Below, piece by piece: positions 1 through 8,985 of a DNA stretch of 64,000 bases. The stretch spans positions 868,001-932,000 of the forward strand of contig CAVQYQ010000005.1 of the NCBI GenBank assembly GCA_963718195.1. Reading direction: 5' to 3'. The stretch's first letter is position 1, and each line of letters begins with the position of its first letter. The DNA is from MADRE3 sp963718195. Its GTDB lineage: Bacteria; Desulfobacterota; Desulfobulbia; Desulfobulbales; Desulfocapsaceae. The position numbers and the translations under genes were made by a program. A model generated the notes under the pieces. It was given only the letters and a program-made list of their open reading frames with translations, did no database searches and was not told the DNA's origin.

Positions 1-804
1 TTCAGACCACTATTTTCCTATGCGAAAAAACACAAGATCGATGTTGTCGGACTAAATGCTGATCGAAAAATAGTTAGTTCCATATTCAAGGCAAACGGTC
101 TTGACGGATTGACCATTGAAGAAATCAGGGAACTGCCCCCTGACCGCGTCCTCGATATGGCTGGTTACGCGGATCGTCTCCGCGAGACATACGCCTTTCA
201 TGGCAGTGGAGAAGAAGGAACAGACTCCTTCAACGGTTTTATTCAGGCCCAGGCTGTCTGGGATGAGACAATGGCAGAATCGATCCGCAACTACCTGGAT
301 GAAAACCCGTCAAAAAAGATGGTGGTGATTGCAGGATCTCAGCACACTCGAAAAGATTCAGGCATCCCCCCCCGTGTTGCAAGAGAGAAAAAAGTTCGCC
401 AGGCAAGTGTCCTCAATCTGGCAACCAGCCAACTCTCGGCGGCTCAGCTTGGTGCCACTTCCGATTATCTTTTCATGCTCGATGTCCCCGATTTCCCGCC
501 GCAGGGGAAAATCGGTGTCGTCCTTCAGAAAACCGGTGAACCAGATATACCGGGGATGAAGATCATTGAAATAAACAGCTCTTCCGGTGCGGCTCAAGCA
601 GGTCTGCAGAATAATGATATAATCACCCAAATCAACAATCAGCCGGTTAAGCATATGGATGACATCCGCACCACAATGCTTGACAAATCTGTCGGAGAAA
701 TTATTACAATTGTGGTAAAACGAGAGGACAAAAACGGGGACATAACTGACCACACCGTCAGCATCACCCTGTATAATCCCGATATGAAAAGAGCCCACCC
801 GTAA
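1..804 (+). CDS. ChaN-family lipoprotein-like protein with C-terminal PDZ domain (5' end outside window)
   Basis: The frame is open from base 1, so the gene starts upstream of the window. The first half carries the ChaN (Tiki/DUF399) signature: an N-terminal stretch of the type IDVVGLNAD, and VVIAGSQHTRKDSGIPPRV, which matches the conserved G-H-GIP block. ChaN relatives bind haem or act as membrane-associated metal-dependent hydrolases. The last 90 or so residues form a PDZ domain (KIGVVLQ...GMKIIEI...AAQAGLQNNDIITQINNQPV). ChaN-PDZ fusions are usually surface or periplasmic proteins. The signal peptide would lie in the missing part. The gene precedes nhaA by 69 bp, possibly as one transcript. 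Family assignment is good; the substrate is unknown. Confidence 0.8.
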   Translation, partial: FRPLFSYAKKHKIDVVGLNADRKIVSSIFKANGLDGLTIEEIRELPPDRVLDMAGYADRLRETYAFHGSGEEGTDSFNGFIQAQAVWDETMAESIRNYLDENPSKKMVVIAGSQHTRKDSGIPPRVAREKKVRQASVLNLATSQLSAAQLGATSDYLFMLDVPDFPPQGKIGVVLQKTGEPDIPGMKIIEINSSSGAAQAGLQNNDIITQINNQPVKHMDDIRTTMLDKSVGEIITIVVKREDKNGDITDHTVSITLYNPDMKRAHP

Positions 805-873
805 AAAACAGATGCAGACGTGCAGTTAAAAGAGGACAGGACAACGGAAACCGTTACTTAGATAAGAGGATTT

Positions 874-2253
874 ATGAAGAATCTAGACGTGCCGATGCAT
901 GATGACAACACCCCCCTTGATCAAGTCAGCCCCACGTCAGCGGTCGCCAAGATTATTACCACCACAGCATTTCAAAATTTTTTCAACACCATCTCCAACG
1001 GTGGATTCCTGCTTATCCTCGCTGCTGTTGCAGCGTTTCTCTGGTCAAATATCAGCCCGGAAAACTACGCTCATTTCTGGCACCAAGACCTCTCAATTAA
1101 CATCGGTGGCGCAGTCCTTTCACACTCTCTTGCCCATTGGGTAAATGATGCATTGATGACCCTGTTCTTTTTTACCGTGGGATTGGAAATCAAACGGGAA
1201 ATGCTTGTGGGAGGACTCTCCGAACCCAAGAAAGCTGCACTCCCTGTAGCAGCCGCTGCTGGAGGGATGGCCGTTCCTGCCCTGTTTTATGTCATTTTTA
1301 ACGGTGGTGGTGACAGTTTGTCGGGATGGGGTATACCGATGGCCACGGACATTGCATTTTCCCTGGCGATACTATCAACACTCGGAAAGCGGGTACCATT
1401 CGGGATCAGGCTTTTTTTGACGGCTTTCGCCATCGCCGACGATCTCGGTGCGATTCTGGTTATTGCTCTTTTCTATACACCGACAATTCACCTCTCCTAT
1501 CTTGGTGCGGCCTTGGTCGTCTGCGCCGGACTTTTCATTCTTAATAGATTCTGGGTCAGAAACACACTGGTCTATATGGTTATGGGCGCCATACTCTGGT
1601 TCATGGTCGCACATTCCGGTCTGCATGCGACAATCACCGGTGTCGTCGTCGCCATGTTTATTCCAGCAAAAAGCAGGTATAATACCGGTTTGTTTCTGCA
1701 GATGGTCAGGGAACGCTTGGATCAAATCACCTGTAAGGGAGGAGACTGCGGCTATACTATTCTGGTGAACCGTGCTCACCTCGAGGCTGTTCAGGCAATC
1801 GACTCGGCCTGCAATGAAGTTGAGACCCCACTTCAGAAAATGGAGCATGCCATGGAGCCGTGGATCGCCTACTTGATTCTACCGCTGTTTGCCCTGGCTA
1901 ATGCGGGCGTCGTTATGGCAGATCTCGACATGCAGGTCGCCATGTTGCACCCGGTAACGCTTGGGGTTGCTCTTGGGCTCACCCTTGGTAAACCGATAGG
2001 GATTACACTGTTCACCTGGGCCGCCACTAAGATTTTACGGGTCAACCTGATCGATGGAGTTACCTGGCCAATGATTGTCGGAGTTGGGTTCCTCGGCGGA
2101 ATCGGTTTTACCATGTCGCTCTTTATTGCTGCGCTCTCGTTCACCGTCCCTGTTTACCAGGAATATGCCAAGATGGGAATTATCATCGGCTCCATAAGCA
2201 GTGCTCTGTTCGGCTACATCCTTCTCAGGATTTCCAGCAGCCCGGCCAGATAG
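874..2253 (+). CDS. nhaA: Na+/H+ antiporter NhaA
   Basis: This 459-residue inner-membrane protein exchanges external protons for cytoplasmic Na+ or Li+, for pH and sodium homeostasis. The NhaA landmarks are visible: TLFFFTVGLEIKREMLVGGL near the N-terminus, GIPMATDIAFSLAILSTLG, and AFAIADDLGAILVIALFY, which contains the double-aspartate ion-binding site. It ends with the GFLGGIGFTMSLFIA helix pair. It is longer than E. coli NhaA (388 residues) because of an N-terminal extension of about 30 residues and an insert near residues 270-315 containing two cysteines (TCKGGDCGY). That longer form is common outside enterics. No riboswitch was recognised in the short upstream spacer. Confidence 0.96.
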   Translation: MKNLDVPMHDDNTPLDQVSPTSAVAKIITTTAFQNFFNTISNGGFLLILAAVAAFLWSNISPENYAHFWHQDLSINIGGAVLSHSLAHWVNDALMTLFFFTVGLEIKREMLVGGLSEPKKAALPVAAAAGGMAVPALFYVIFNGGGDSLSGWGIPMATDIAFSLAILSTLGKRVPFGIRLFLTAFAIADDLGAILVIALFYTPTIHLSYLGAALVVCAGLFILNRFWVRNTLVYMVMGAILWFMVAHSGLHATITGVVVAMFIPAKSRYNTGLFLQMVRERLDQITCKGGDCGYTILVNRAHLEAVQAIDSACNEVETPLQKMEHAMEPWIAYLILPLFALANAGVVMADLDMQVAMLHPVTLGVALGLTLGKPIGITLFTWAATKILRVNLIDGVTWPMIVGVGFLGGIGFTMSLFIAALSFTVPVYQEYAKMGIIIGSISSALFGYILLRISSSPAR

Positions 2254-2284
2254 CGTCTGTGTAAAAGGATCAATCTGAGACAGG

Positions 2285-2695
2285 TTAGCCTTTTCTCACT
2301 TTTGCCCGCTCTCTGAAATTTTCCATGCGCTTCTGTAACAACTCACCGGCACTACTGGTCCCATCTCCCTGCATACCGATCTCTTCTGCCATCTCCTGGC
2401 ATATAGACTTGATACTGACGTTATCCTTACTCCTGGCGATACGAATCATCAGCTCGACCAGAATGGCGCGTTCATTTTCACTTTTATCCAACACTGGTTT
2501 CTCAGCATGTACGTTGATCTCTTTGCTGAATTTTTCAACAAAGAATGCAACGACATCATCCGGTATCTGAAGCCCTTTTTCATGATAGGCGACAAACGCC
2601 TGTTTTGCTCCAATCAGGGTTGGTCTTTTTTTAAACGGCTTCAGATAGGTGTCTTCCAGTATGAACTGTTTTGTCTGCTGCTCTTTGTGTTCCAT
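2285..2695 (-). CDS. Hypothetical protein, 136 aa, charged and helical
   Basis: I do not recognise the family. The protein is soluble, rich in Lys and Glu, and probably helical throughout, with no signal peptide or membrane segment. A purine-rich ribosome site (AAGAGGA) lies about 7 bases before the ATG. The sequence includes QIPDDVVAFFVEKFSKEINVH and a C-terminal ELLQKRMENFRERAK helix. It is convergent with nhaA (31 bp between stops) and divergent from the sugar importer. Coding status is supported by the ribosome site, the length and a plausible amino-acid composition. No function is proposed. Confidence 0.6.
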   Translation of the reverse strand: MEHKEQQTKQFILEDTYLKPFKKRPTLIGAKQAFVAYHEKGLQIPDDVVAFFVEKFSKEINVHAEKPVLDKSENERAILVELMIRIARSKDNVSIKSICQEMAEEIGMQGDGTSSAGELLQKRMENFRERAKVRKG

Positions 2696-3272
2696 GTCAT
2701 AATCCTCTTGATCAGGTTGCCCCTGTCACCATCATCGAAACCGTTCTCCTGGAACTACCCCACCAGACAATTTCCAAACGGAGTCTACAGCTTTGTCTCC
2801 AGCATCTCTTACAAAAAGTAGTGAGCAAGATCAGGGCTGGTCGACCAGAAGGATTAATCTCAAGGTTTCACTGCTTTCGACTGCAAGCGCCTGCTCCTTA
2901 AGCAAAGCCCAATGGGTGGCTGCAATGACTGACCTGATAACATTTCAACAACTTCTAAAAATAATTGTATACGTTTTCAGCCGTGGGAACAAGACTGGAA
3001 ATTCTATCCTGACCGACATTCGCCTCGAATATTTTGTTATCAATATCGCAGTTTCAACCGAGCTTTTTTCTGCTGACAGAATTTAGTACTTGATGGCTTT
3101 TTGTAAATGTAATATGTTATCACATATTACTTGTGCGCACTTCCTTTGAGTAACGCTGAACAACGCCAAAAGCGCATAATTTTCTGGAAGGTCAACATCA
3201 AGCTGCCGCGTACAATAACCAAAGCGCTTGGGTAAGGAACCAACCGAGTGATACAATGAGGGGAGATGAATT
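2696..3272. other. 577-bp divergent intergenic region upstream of the ABC importer
   Basis: Several short overlapping open frames occur here on both strands, but none has a convincing ribosome site or recognisable protein. The useful content is a perfect palindrome at 3109-3130 (listed separately) and a purine-rich Shine-Dalgarno at 3258-3265 serving the TTG start at 3273. The stretch 2700-3080 may hold a decayed gene; I cannot identify one. Confidence 0.5.
3109..3130. promoter_or_regulatory. Putative GntR operator before the ABC importer operon
   Basis: A perfect inverted repeat, arms GTAATATG and CATATTAC with a 6-base spacer. Read on the minus strand its core is ATATGTGATAACATAT, one mismatch from ATATGTGATATCATAT found in front of ulaG (10441-10460). 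FadR-type GntR proteins bind palindromes of this size. The site lies 143 bp before the importer's first gene. Assignment to the GntR protein at 9606-10259 is inferred from the shared motif. Confidence 0.65.
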
Positions 3273-4358
3273 TTGCCTGAAATTGTGTTAGATAGTCTGG
3301 TCAAACGTTACGGGCAGGTCACCGTTATCGAGGATCTGCACCTCACCATGGATGACAACGAGTTCACCGTCCTTGTTGGTCCTTCCGGATGCGGTAAATC
3401 CACTACCCTGAGAATGATAGCTGGTCTGGAAACCGTCACCTCCGGCGAAATACTTATTGATGGGAAACCTGTCTCTCACCTTGAGCCCAAAGAGCGGGAT
3501 ATCGCCATGGTGTTCCAGGACTACGCTCTCTACCCGCATATGGATGTCGCCCGAAACATGTCTTTTGCATTACGGCTTGCCCGCTACCCGAAAGCAGATA
3601 TTCAAAGTCGGGTTAAGAAGGTCGCCGAAATGCTGGGTATCACGCCCCTGCTGGCCAGAAAGCCTGCCCAGCTCTCGGGTGGGCAGAGACAGAGGGTGGC
3701 CATGGGGCGCGCCCTGGTTCGTGATGCCGCCACCTTTCTTTTTGATGAACCGCTCTCCAACCTCGATGCCAAACTGCGCACCCAGATGCGTGCCGAGCTC
3801 GCCCTGATGCGCAGAAGCCTGGAAAAAAACATGATCTATGTTACCCATGACCAGGTCGAGGCGATGACACTTGGTGACAGGATTGTCGTCATGCACAGCG
3901 GTATCATCCAGCAACAGGGAACGGCTGAAGAACTCTACAAATATCCGGTCAACAAGTTTGTTGCCGGTTTCCTCGGTTCGCCCCCGATGAACTTTTTCAC
4001 CGGTCTCCTCAGTGAGACAGATGGCCATTTGACAGTGAGTGGAGATGGATACAGCATGCCGCTCCCCGAAGCCATGCGACCCCGGTTAAAAAGCCTGGAG
4101 TCCAAAGATGTTTTCGTCGGTATCCGTCCTACTGCATTTACTCACGCCACCGGCAATGAAGAGGTGCAGCTGAAATTACCGGTCATCCTCTCTGAGTATA
4201 TTGGCAGTCAGTCGGTTATCGTGTCAACCCTCGGTAAACAACAGATACTGATAGAAGTCGGTTCCGACACCCCGCTCAAACGGGATGAAATCATTAATTT
4301 TGCGGTCGACCCGGAAAACCTTTACCTGTTCGACCCTGATACTGAAGCCACCTTATAA
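3273..4358 (+). CDS. Sugar ABC transporter ATP-binding protein (UgpC/MalK type)
   Basis: This 361-residue cytoplasmic ATPase would power a CUT1-type sugar importer. Walker A is GPSGCGKST (residues 36-44), the signature is LSGGQRQRVAMGRALV, and Walker B runs into FLFDEPLSNLDAKLR. The D-loop and a switch histidine (MIYVTHDQVEAMTLGDR) follow. A C-terminal TOBE/MalK regulatory domain occupies roughly residues 240-361. The start is TTG at 3273, chosen because GGGGAG lies 7 bases upstream and the ABC domain begins at once (PEIVLDSLVKRYG). The binding protein and two permeases follow, so the importer is complete. A probable GntR operator lies upstream. Substrate by context: ascorbate or a related sugar acid or lactone. 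Confidence 0.93.
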   Translation: MPEIVLDSLVKRYGQVTVIEDLHLTMDDNEFTVLVGPSGCGKSTTLRMIAGLETVTSGEILIDGKPVSHLEPKERDIAMVFQDYALYPHMDVARNMSFALRLARYPKADIQSRVKKVAEMLGITPLLARKPAQLSGGQRQRVAMGRALVRDAATFLFDEPLSNLDAKLRTQMRAELALMRRSLEKNMIYVTHDQVEAMTLGDRIVVMHSGIIQQQGTAEELYKYPVNKFVAGFLGSPPMNFFTGLLSETDGHLTVSGDGYSMPLPEAMRPRLKSLESKDVFVGIRPTAFTHATGNEEVQLKLPVILSEYIGSQSVIVSTLGKQQILIEVGSDTPLKRDEIINFAVDPENLYLFDPDTEATL

Positions 4359-4476
4359 ACCGTAAAGCTGGACAAACAACCAGCCTGAGCAGCAATGAAA
4401 ATTGAAACCCGATAGACATGATGCACTAATTGATTCAATTTTCGACAAACCTAACACACCAAGAGGGGAGGTAATC

Positions 4477-5820
4477 ATGTTCAAACGTTTAAAGAAAACA
4501 GTTCTGACTGGCCTGGTAATAGGTGCTGGCACTGGACTGCTGGCAACATCAGCAATGGCAGGAAACCCTTATGAACCCTATAAAGGCACAACCCTTGTCG
4601 TTAACTTTCCTGCCCATCCGCACTATGATGCGGTAATGAAGGTGATCCCTAAATTTACCGAGGAAACCGGTATCAAGGTTGAAGTCGATCAACTACAATA
4701 CCTGGCCATGCGCCAGAAGCAGACCCTTGAATTGACCAAGCCAAAAGGTGATTATGACCTGCTGGCCTACGTGGTGTTCTCTAAAGCGGATTACGTGGCC
4801 GCCGACCAGATTGAGCCACTCGCCCCATTCTTCATGAATCCGAAGCTCGCAGATCCGAACTACGATCCCGAGGACCTGATCGACGGTTATGTCCAGAATA
4901 TAGGTGTAGCTGGCGGTAAAAAAGGATATCTGCCCGGCCCAACCGGGGCACTGTACGGTATCCCGTTTGGTTCAGAAACTTCAGTCCTTGGATACAGAAA
5001 GGATATCTTCGAGAAGCATAATCTGAAGGTACCAGAGACGTACGACGAATTGCTCGACCTTACCTGCAAGATCAAAGATCTGGAGCCTGGTATGTCTGGA
5101 CTCGCCTCGCGTGGTGCCTCAGGACATCAGATCTCCCACGCCTATCTGCTCCATCTCGCCCCGCTTGGTGGCAAGGTGTACGATGACCAGTGGAACCCGA
5201 TCATTAATAATGAAGCCGGGGTCAAGGCTGCTGAAGCCCTGAAGATAATCCTCGAATGCGGACCTGAAGGTGGCACATCATTCGGAATGGCCGAAGCAAA
5301 GAATGCTTTTTTACAGGGAAATGCTGCAATGTTTCTCGATACAACAGTCGTGGCCGGTGAAGTTGATGATCCGGAAAAATCCAAGATCGTCGGCAAAGTT
5401 GGCTGGGCGCTTCATCCCAAAGGGGTTCGCCGCGGCTCCCAGACCGGTGGCTTTGGTATCGCTATCCCCAAGAATGCCGCTAACAAAGAGGCGGCCTTTC
5501 TGTTGATGCAATGGCTGACCTCCAAGCGTGTCGATAAGATGATCGCCATGGAAGGTGGAAACCCGTCCCGTTTTTCAACCCATGACGATCCTGATGTTAA
5601 TGCCAAATATCCTCACATGAAGATTTTTGGAGAAGCGCTCAAATATGCCGATCCGGACTGGCGTCCGATTATCCCTACCTGGGGTGAAGTTAACAAGGAA
5701 CTGGGCACGACCCTGTCCAAAGCCATGACTGGTCAAATGTCGGTCAAGGAAGCTCTCGACTCCGTTGCTGAACGAGCGAAAGCGATTCAGGAAAAAGCTG
5801 GATATTATACCTGGCAATAA
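4477..5820 (+). CDS. ABC transporter sugar-binding protein (solute-binding family 1)
   Basis: This periplasmic binding protein delivers the substrate to the permeases encoded downstream. The frame is open from 4402, but ATG at 4477 is preferred: AGGGGAGG precedes it and it places a classic signal peptide at the N-terminus (MFKRLKKTVL, hydrophobic core, AMA|GN cleavage near residue 26). The mature protein begins GNPYEPYKGTTLVV and has family-1 features such as KFTEETGIKVEV, YDLLAYVV, GIPFGSETSVLGYRKDIF and GGFGIAIPKNAANKEAAF. Length is 447 residues, normal for CUT1 binding proteins. A strong hairpin follows the stop codon, typical for keeping this subunit's message abundant. The ligand cannot be read from sequence alone. 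Confidence 0.93.
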   Translation: MFKRLKKTVLTGLVIGAGTGLLATSAMAGNPYEPYKGTTLVVNFPAHPHYDAVMKVIPKFTEETGIKVEVDQLQYLAMRQKQTLELTKPKGDYDLLAYVVFSKADYVAADQIEPLAPFFMNPKLADPNYDPEDLIDGYVQNIGVAGGKKGYLPGPTGALYGIPFGSETSVLGYRKDIFEKHNLKVPETYDELLDLTCKIKDLEPGMSGLASRGASGHQISHAYLLHLAPLGGKVYDDQWNPIINNEAGVKAAEALKIILECGPEGGTSFGMAEAKNAFLQGNAAMFLDTTVVAGEVDDPEKSKIVGKVGWALHPKGVRRGSQTGGFGIAIPKNAANKEAAFLLMQWLTSKRVDKMIAMEGGNPSRFSTHDDPDVNAKYPHMKIFGEALKYADPDWRPIIPTWGEVNKELGTTLSKAMTGQMSVKEALDSVAERAKAIQEKAGYYTWQ

Positions 5821-5842
5821 CCTAATCCAGAACTGCTGCATC

Positions 5843-5872
5843 ATACCGGGCGCAGTCATCAGCGCCCGGTAT
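5843..5872 (+). terminator. Intra-operon hairpin after the binding-protein gene
   Basis: A perfect 11-bp stem (ATACCGGGCGC / GCGCCCGGTAT) with an 8-base loop lies 23 bases after the binding-protein stop and is followed by ACTTTT. Permease genes continue downstream, so it is more likely an attenuator or mRNA-stabilising structure than a full terminator. Such hairpins raise binding-protein levels relative to permeases. Confidence 0.7.
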
Positions 5873-5918
5873 ACTTTTACATCCGGCAAGGCCACTTCAG
5901 CGAAAGGGAGATAGAATC

Positions 5919-6839
5919 ATGATACCAACGCGGATTTTGAACCGAGCGACCCCCTATCTTTTCCTGGCTCCCGCCGGTATTGTTCTCGTCTTCGCACTCC
6001 TCTATCCCATTGGCTACCTGAGCGTTGCTAGTTTTTTTGATTGGCGAATGGGCTCCGCTTTCAGCGACTCTACCTTTGCTGGCTTCGGAAATTATATATG
6101 GATTCTGCAGGATCCGAATTTTCGGGAATCCTTCATGGTCACCATAACGTTTGCCTTTGCCGTTGTTGTTCTCGAGATGTTTATCGGCGTGGGCCTTGCC
6201 CTGATGCTCGAACGCCCTATTTTCGGGATGTCTGTTTTTCGTACCATATTCATTTTACCGATGATGATCGCCCCCATCGTGGTCGGCCTGGTCTGGCGAT
6301 ATATGTACAATCCCCAATTTGGCATCATTAACAAAACACTCAAGAGTTGGGGGTTTGCCGGAATTCCGTGGCTCTCGTCACCAGAATGGGCCCTGCCGTC
6401 AGTAATTATTGCCGACATCTGGCAGTGGACACCATTTATTTTCATACTATCACTGGCTGCTCTTCAATCCCTGCCCAGGTCAGCGCTGGAAGCCGCACGT
6501 ATCGACGGTGCCACCGGGTGGCAACAGATCTTCTATATAAAAATTCCGCTGATGATGCCGGTTCTCGTGGTCGCAGCCCTGCTGCGCATGATAGACGCAT
6601 TTAAGGTGCTTGAGGTCATTTATATCATGACCAACGGTGGTCCCGGCCTGTCAACCGAGATTCTATCACTGCAGATATACAAGACAGCTTTTGTCAGCTG
6701 GGAGCTTGGCCGGGCGGCTGCATTATCAAATATCCTGCTCGCCATCGTTATGCTCATCACTGTGGCCATGTTCATCTACACAAAGGTTCGGGACACAAGA
6801 CTGGCCCGGGCCCAGGCTGCTACAGCTGAAAAGTATTGA
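5919..6839 (+). CDS. Sugar ABC transporter permease (MalF/UgpA type)
   Basis: A 306-residue inner-membrane permease with about six membrane helices; it forms the translocation pore with the next gene's product. The EAA loop that docks on the ATPase is visible as EAARIDGATGWQQIFYIKIPLMMP near residues 190-215. The first helix begins TPYLFLAPAGIVLVFALLYP, typical of the family. A GAAAGGGAG ribosome site precedes ATG 5919. Its TGA overlaps the ribosome site of the second permease, so the two are tightly coupled. The specific substrate is inferred only from the linked ula genes. Confidence 0.93.
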   Translation: MIPTRILNRATPYLFLAPAGIVLVFALLYPIGYLSVASFFDWRMGSAFSDSTFAGFGNYIWILQDPNFRESFMVTITFAFAVVVLEMFIGVGLALMLERPIFGMSVFRTIFILPMMIAPIVVGLVWRYMYNPQFGIINKTLKSWGFAGIPWLSSPEWALPSVIIADIWQWTPFIFILSLAALQSLPRSALEAARIDGATGWQQIFYIKIPLMMPVLVVAALLRMIDAFKVLEVIYIMTNGGPGLSTEILSLQIYKTAFVSWELGRAAALSNILLAIVMLITVAMFIYTKVRDTRLARAQAATAEKY

Positions 6840-6849
6840 GGCAAAGACC

Positions 6850-7680
6850 ATGAGACACTATTCCCGATTAAACACAACGACGTTTTACGCAATCCTGATC
6901 TGCTTGAGCCTCATGTCGCTTGGTCCTATTCTGATGATGCTGCTCACCTCGCTCAAATTGAAGGTGGACATATTCAATGACGTGTCGACCTTTTTCTTTT
7001 TACCGACGCTCAAAAATTACCATACCGTGCTCAACGATCCGTCACTGATGCGCTATCTCTGGAACTCACTGTATGTGGGTCTCATCTCTACTTTGCTCAC
7101 ATTGGTCATGGGATGCATGGCGGCATATTCCATCGTTCGCTTTCGCTTTATGGGGCGTGATGTGGTATCGCTTACTACCCTGCTGATGCGCATGATTCCT
7201 CCTGCAGTATTGACGGTCCCGGTTTTTGCCATCTGGACTTTTCAATACAACCTCAGTAACAACCTCCACGGTCTGATCCTCGTTTATGTAGCCATTAACC
7301 TGCCCTTTGTTATCTGGATCCTGCAAAGTTTTATTCAGCAGGTACCGATCCAGTTGGAAGAGGCTGCACGAGTAGACGGAGCCAATCCGTTACAGGTTTT
7401 TTTCCTCATCGTTCTTCCGGTGATTAAACCGGGACTGGCAGCTGCTGCCATTTTCACCTTCCGTATTGCCTGGAACGAATTTATCCTTGCCCTTGTTCTG
7501 ACCAATCGAGCCACGAGAACCACTCCGGTCAATATCTCGCTTTTCCTGACCGAACATAATATCGACTGGGGACAAATAATGGCCATGGGTATGCTGATCG
7601 CCATTCCCCCAATTATCTTCACCTTTGTTGCCTCAAAACAGATTATCACCGGAATGACAGCCGGCGCAGTAAAAGGTTGA
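6850..7680 (+). CDS. Sugar ABC transporter permease (MalG/UgpE type)
   Basis: A 276-residue second permease of the importer. The frame is open from 6637, but the upstream part overlaps the first permease in another frame. ATG at 6850 has TGAGG 7 bases before it, and the protein then starts MRHYSRLNTTTFYAILIC as MalG-type proteins do. The EAA loop reads EEAARVDGANPLQVFFLIVLPVIKPG. The end, FTFVASKQIITGMTAGAVKG, is the usual C-terminus of this family. It is the last gene of the core importer; an MFS gene begins 86 bp later. Confidence 0.93.
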   Translation: MRHYSRLNTTTFYAILICLSLMSLGPILMMLLTSLKLKVDIFNDVSTFFFLPTLKNYHTVLNDPSLMRYLWNSLYVGLISTLLTLVMGCMAAYSIVRFRFMGRDVVSLTTLLMRMIPPAVLTVPVFAIWTFQYNLSNNLHGLILVYVAINLPFVIWILQSFIQQVPIQLEEAARVDGANPLQVFFLIVLPVIKPGLAAAAIFTFRIAWNEFILALVLTNRATRTTPVNISLFLTEHNIDWGQIMAMGMLIAIPPIIFTFVASKQIITGMTAGAVKG

Positions 7681-7766
7681 TAGAGCAATTGTACCGGAAC
7701 TGTTCCAGCAGCGCCCTGTCACCGTACCTGACCGTTGGACCCCGATGAGCTGTCCGGATTCCGAAT

Positions 7767-8945
7767 ATGCTATATAACCGGTCAGTTGTCACGATTGCGG
7801 CCTTCTTATCCCTTGCCTTCAATGGTCTGACCTTTACCTTTGTCGGTACGAGTCTCCCCCTTATTAGAACACATCTGGGTATCACCATCGACCAGGCAGG
7901 CAACCTCATAACACTGATGCAGGTTGGTTTTACTCTGTTTTCCTTGGTCGCCGGTATCCTTTCAGACAGATTTCGATGTGAACGGATTCTCATGTCCGGT
8001 TGCCTGCTGCTGGCACTCTCTTCCTTTCTTTTCTGTACCACCCCACTGTTTGGCTTTAACATCATGATATTTTTTATGATGGGTGCCGGGCTTGGCTGTA
8101 TTCTCAGCGGCTCAAACAGCCTGCTTATCAAAATCTACCCGGTCCGAAAGGGATCAATACTCAACATCCATCACGTTTTTTTCGGGCTCGGTTCTCTTCT
8201 CGGGCCCCTCATGATGAACCTGCTCATCGCCCAGGAGAGGAACTGGCTGGTCGGCTATCGGTTGGCGGGAACTATCTTATTATTACTTGCTCTCACCCTT
8301 TATCTTTCAGGTGGACAAACCCCGGAATATGTGAACAGGAAAGTCATCAACAGCCACCTATCTAAACTGTTACATGATCGGCAATTCCTGGTGATTATGG
8401 GTGTCAACTGTCTAACTACCGGAAGCCAGGTTGCACTACTGCTGCTCGGTGTTACCTTTCTCATTGAAACAAAGGCATATTCTCTGTCTCTTGCCGGAAT
8501 TGCTCTCTCCCTCTATTCGGTTGCAATGATAATCGGTCGGTTGTTATGCAGCAGATTACTGCGAAATATCAACCATTCAACGGTAATTCTCACGCTGATG
8601 TGGATGCAAGTGATATGCCTTCTTGTCGCCTGGAGCGGCACAGGCTGGATCTGCTTTTTGGCAATTGTCATGAGTGGTCTGACGATCTCCGGCATATACC
8701 CGACATCCCTTGCCCTCTCTGGTATCTACTATCCGCAGGTAGCGGGGTCCGCCCTGGGTTTACTGTCGACGGTATCTGGTTTCGGCTCTATTTCAATTTG
8801 CTGGTTGACCACCCATATCGCCGGCTTGACCGATATGCAGATGGGATTTACAGTTATTGTTCTCGCATGTTCGACCGGCTTGTTCTTTTTCCAGTTTAAC
8901 TACAGGGCAATTCAGTCACGAGAGATTGGCTGCAACCTGAAATGA
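7767..8945 (+). CDS. Major facilitator superfamily transporter
   Basis: A 392-residue integral membrane protein with about 12 predicted helices. The N-terminal half holds the MFS loop motif in the form GILSDRFRCERIL, between helices 2 and 3. GAGLGCILSGSNSLLIKIYP resembles helix 4-5 segments of sugar and oxyanion MFS proteins of the FucP/CynX kind. It sits between the ABC importer and the nitroreductase, so it may import a second substrate of the same pathway or export a product. No strong ribosome site precedes the ATG. Direction and substrate are unknown. Confidence 0.8.
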   Translation: MLYNRSVVTIAAFLSLAFNGLTFTFVGTSLPLIRTHLGITIDQAGNLITLMQVGFTLFSLVAGILSDRFRCERILMSGCLLLALSSFLFCTTPLFGFNIMIFFMMGAGLGCILSGSNSLLIKIYPVRKGSILNIHHVFFGLGSLLGPLMMNLLIAQERNWLVGYRLAGTILLLLALTLYLSGGQTPEYVNRKVINSHLSKLLHDRQFLVIMGVNCLTTGSQVALLLLGVTFLIETKAYSLSLAGIALSLYSVAMIIGRLLCSRLLRNINHSTVILTLMWMQVICLLVAWSGTGWICFLAIVMSGLTISGIYPTSLALSGIYYPQVAGSALGLLSTVSGFGSISICWLTTHIAGLTDMQMGFTVIVLACSTGLFFFQFNYRAIQSREIGCNLK

Positions 8946-8985
8946 GATAGTCGCACTGAAACAACCATAAAAAAAAGGAGAATAT

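Noticed and set aside
2671..3086. Several overlapping plus-strand open frames upstream of the ABC importer
   Set aside because: They lack ribosome sites and recognisable sequence and overlap one another; treated as noncoding or decayed.
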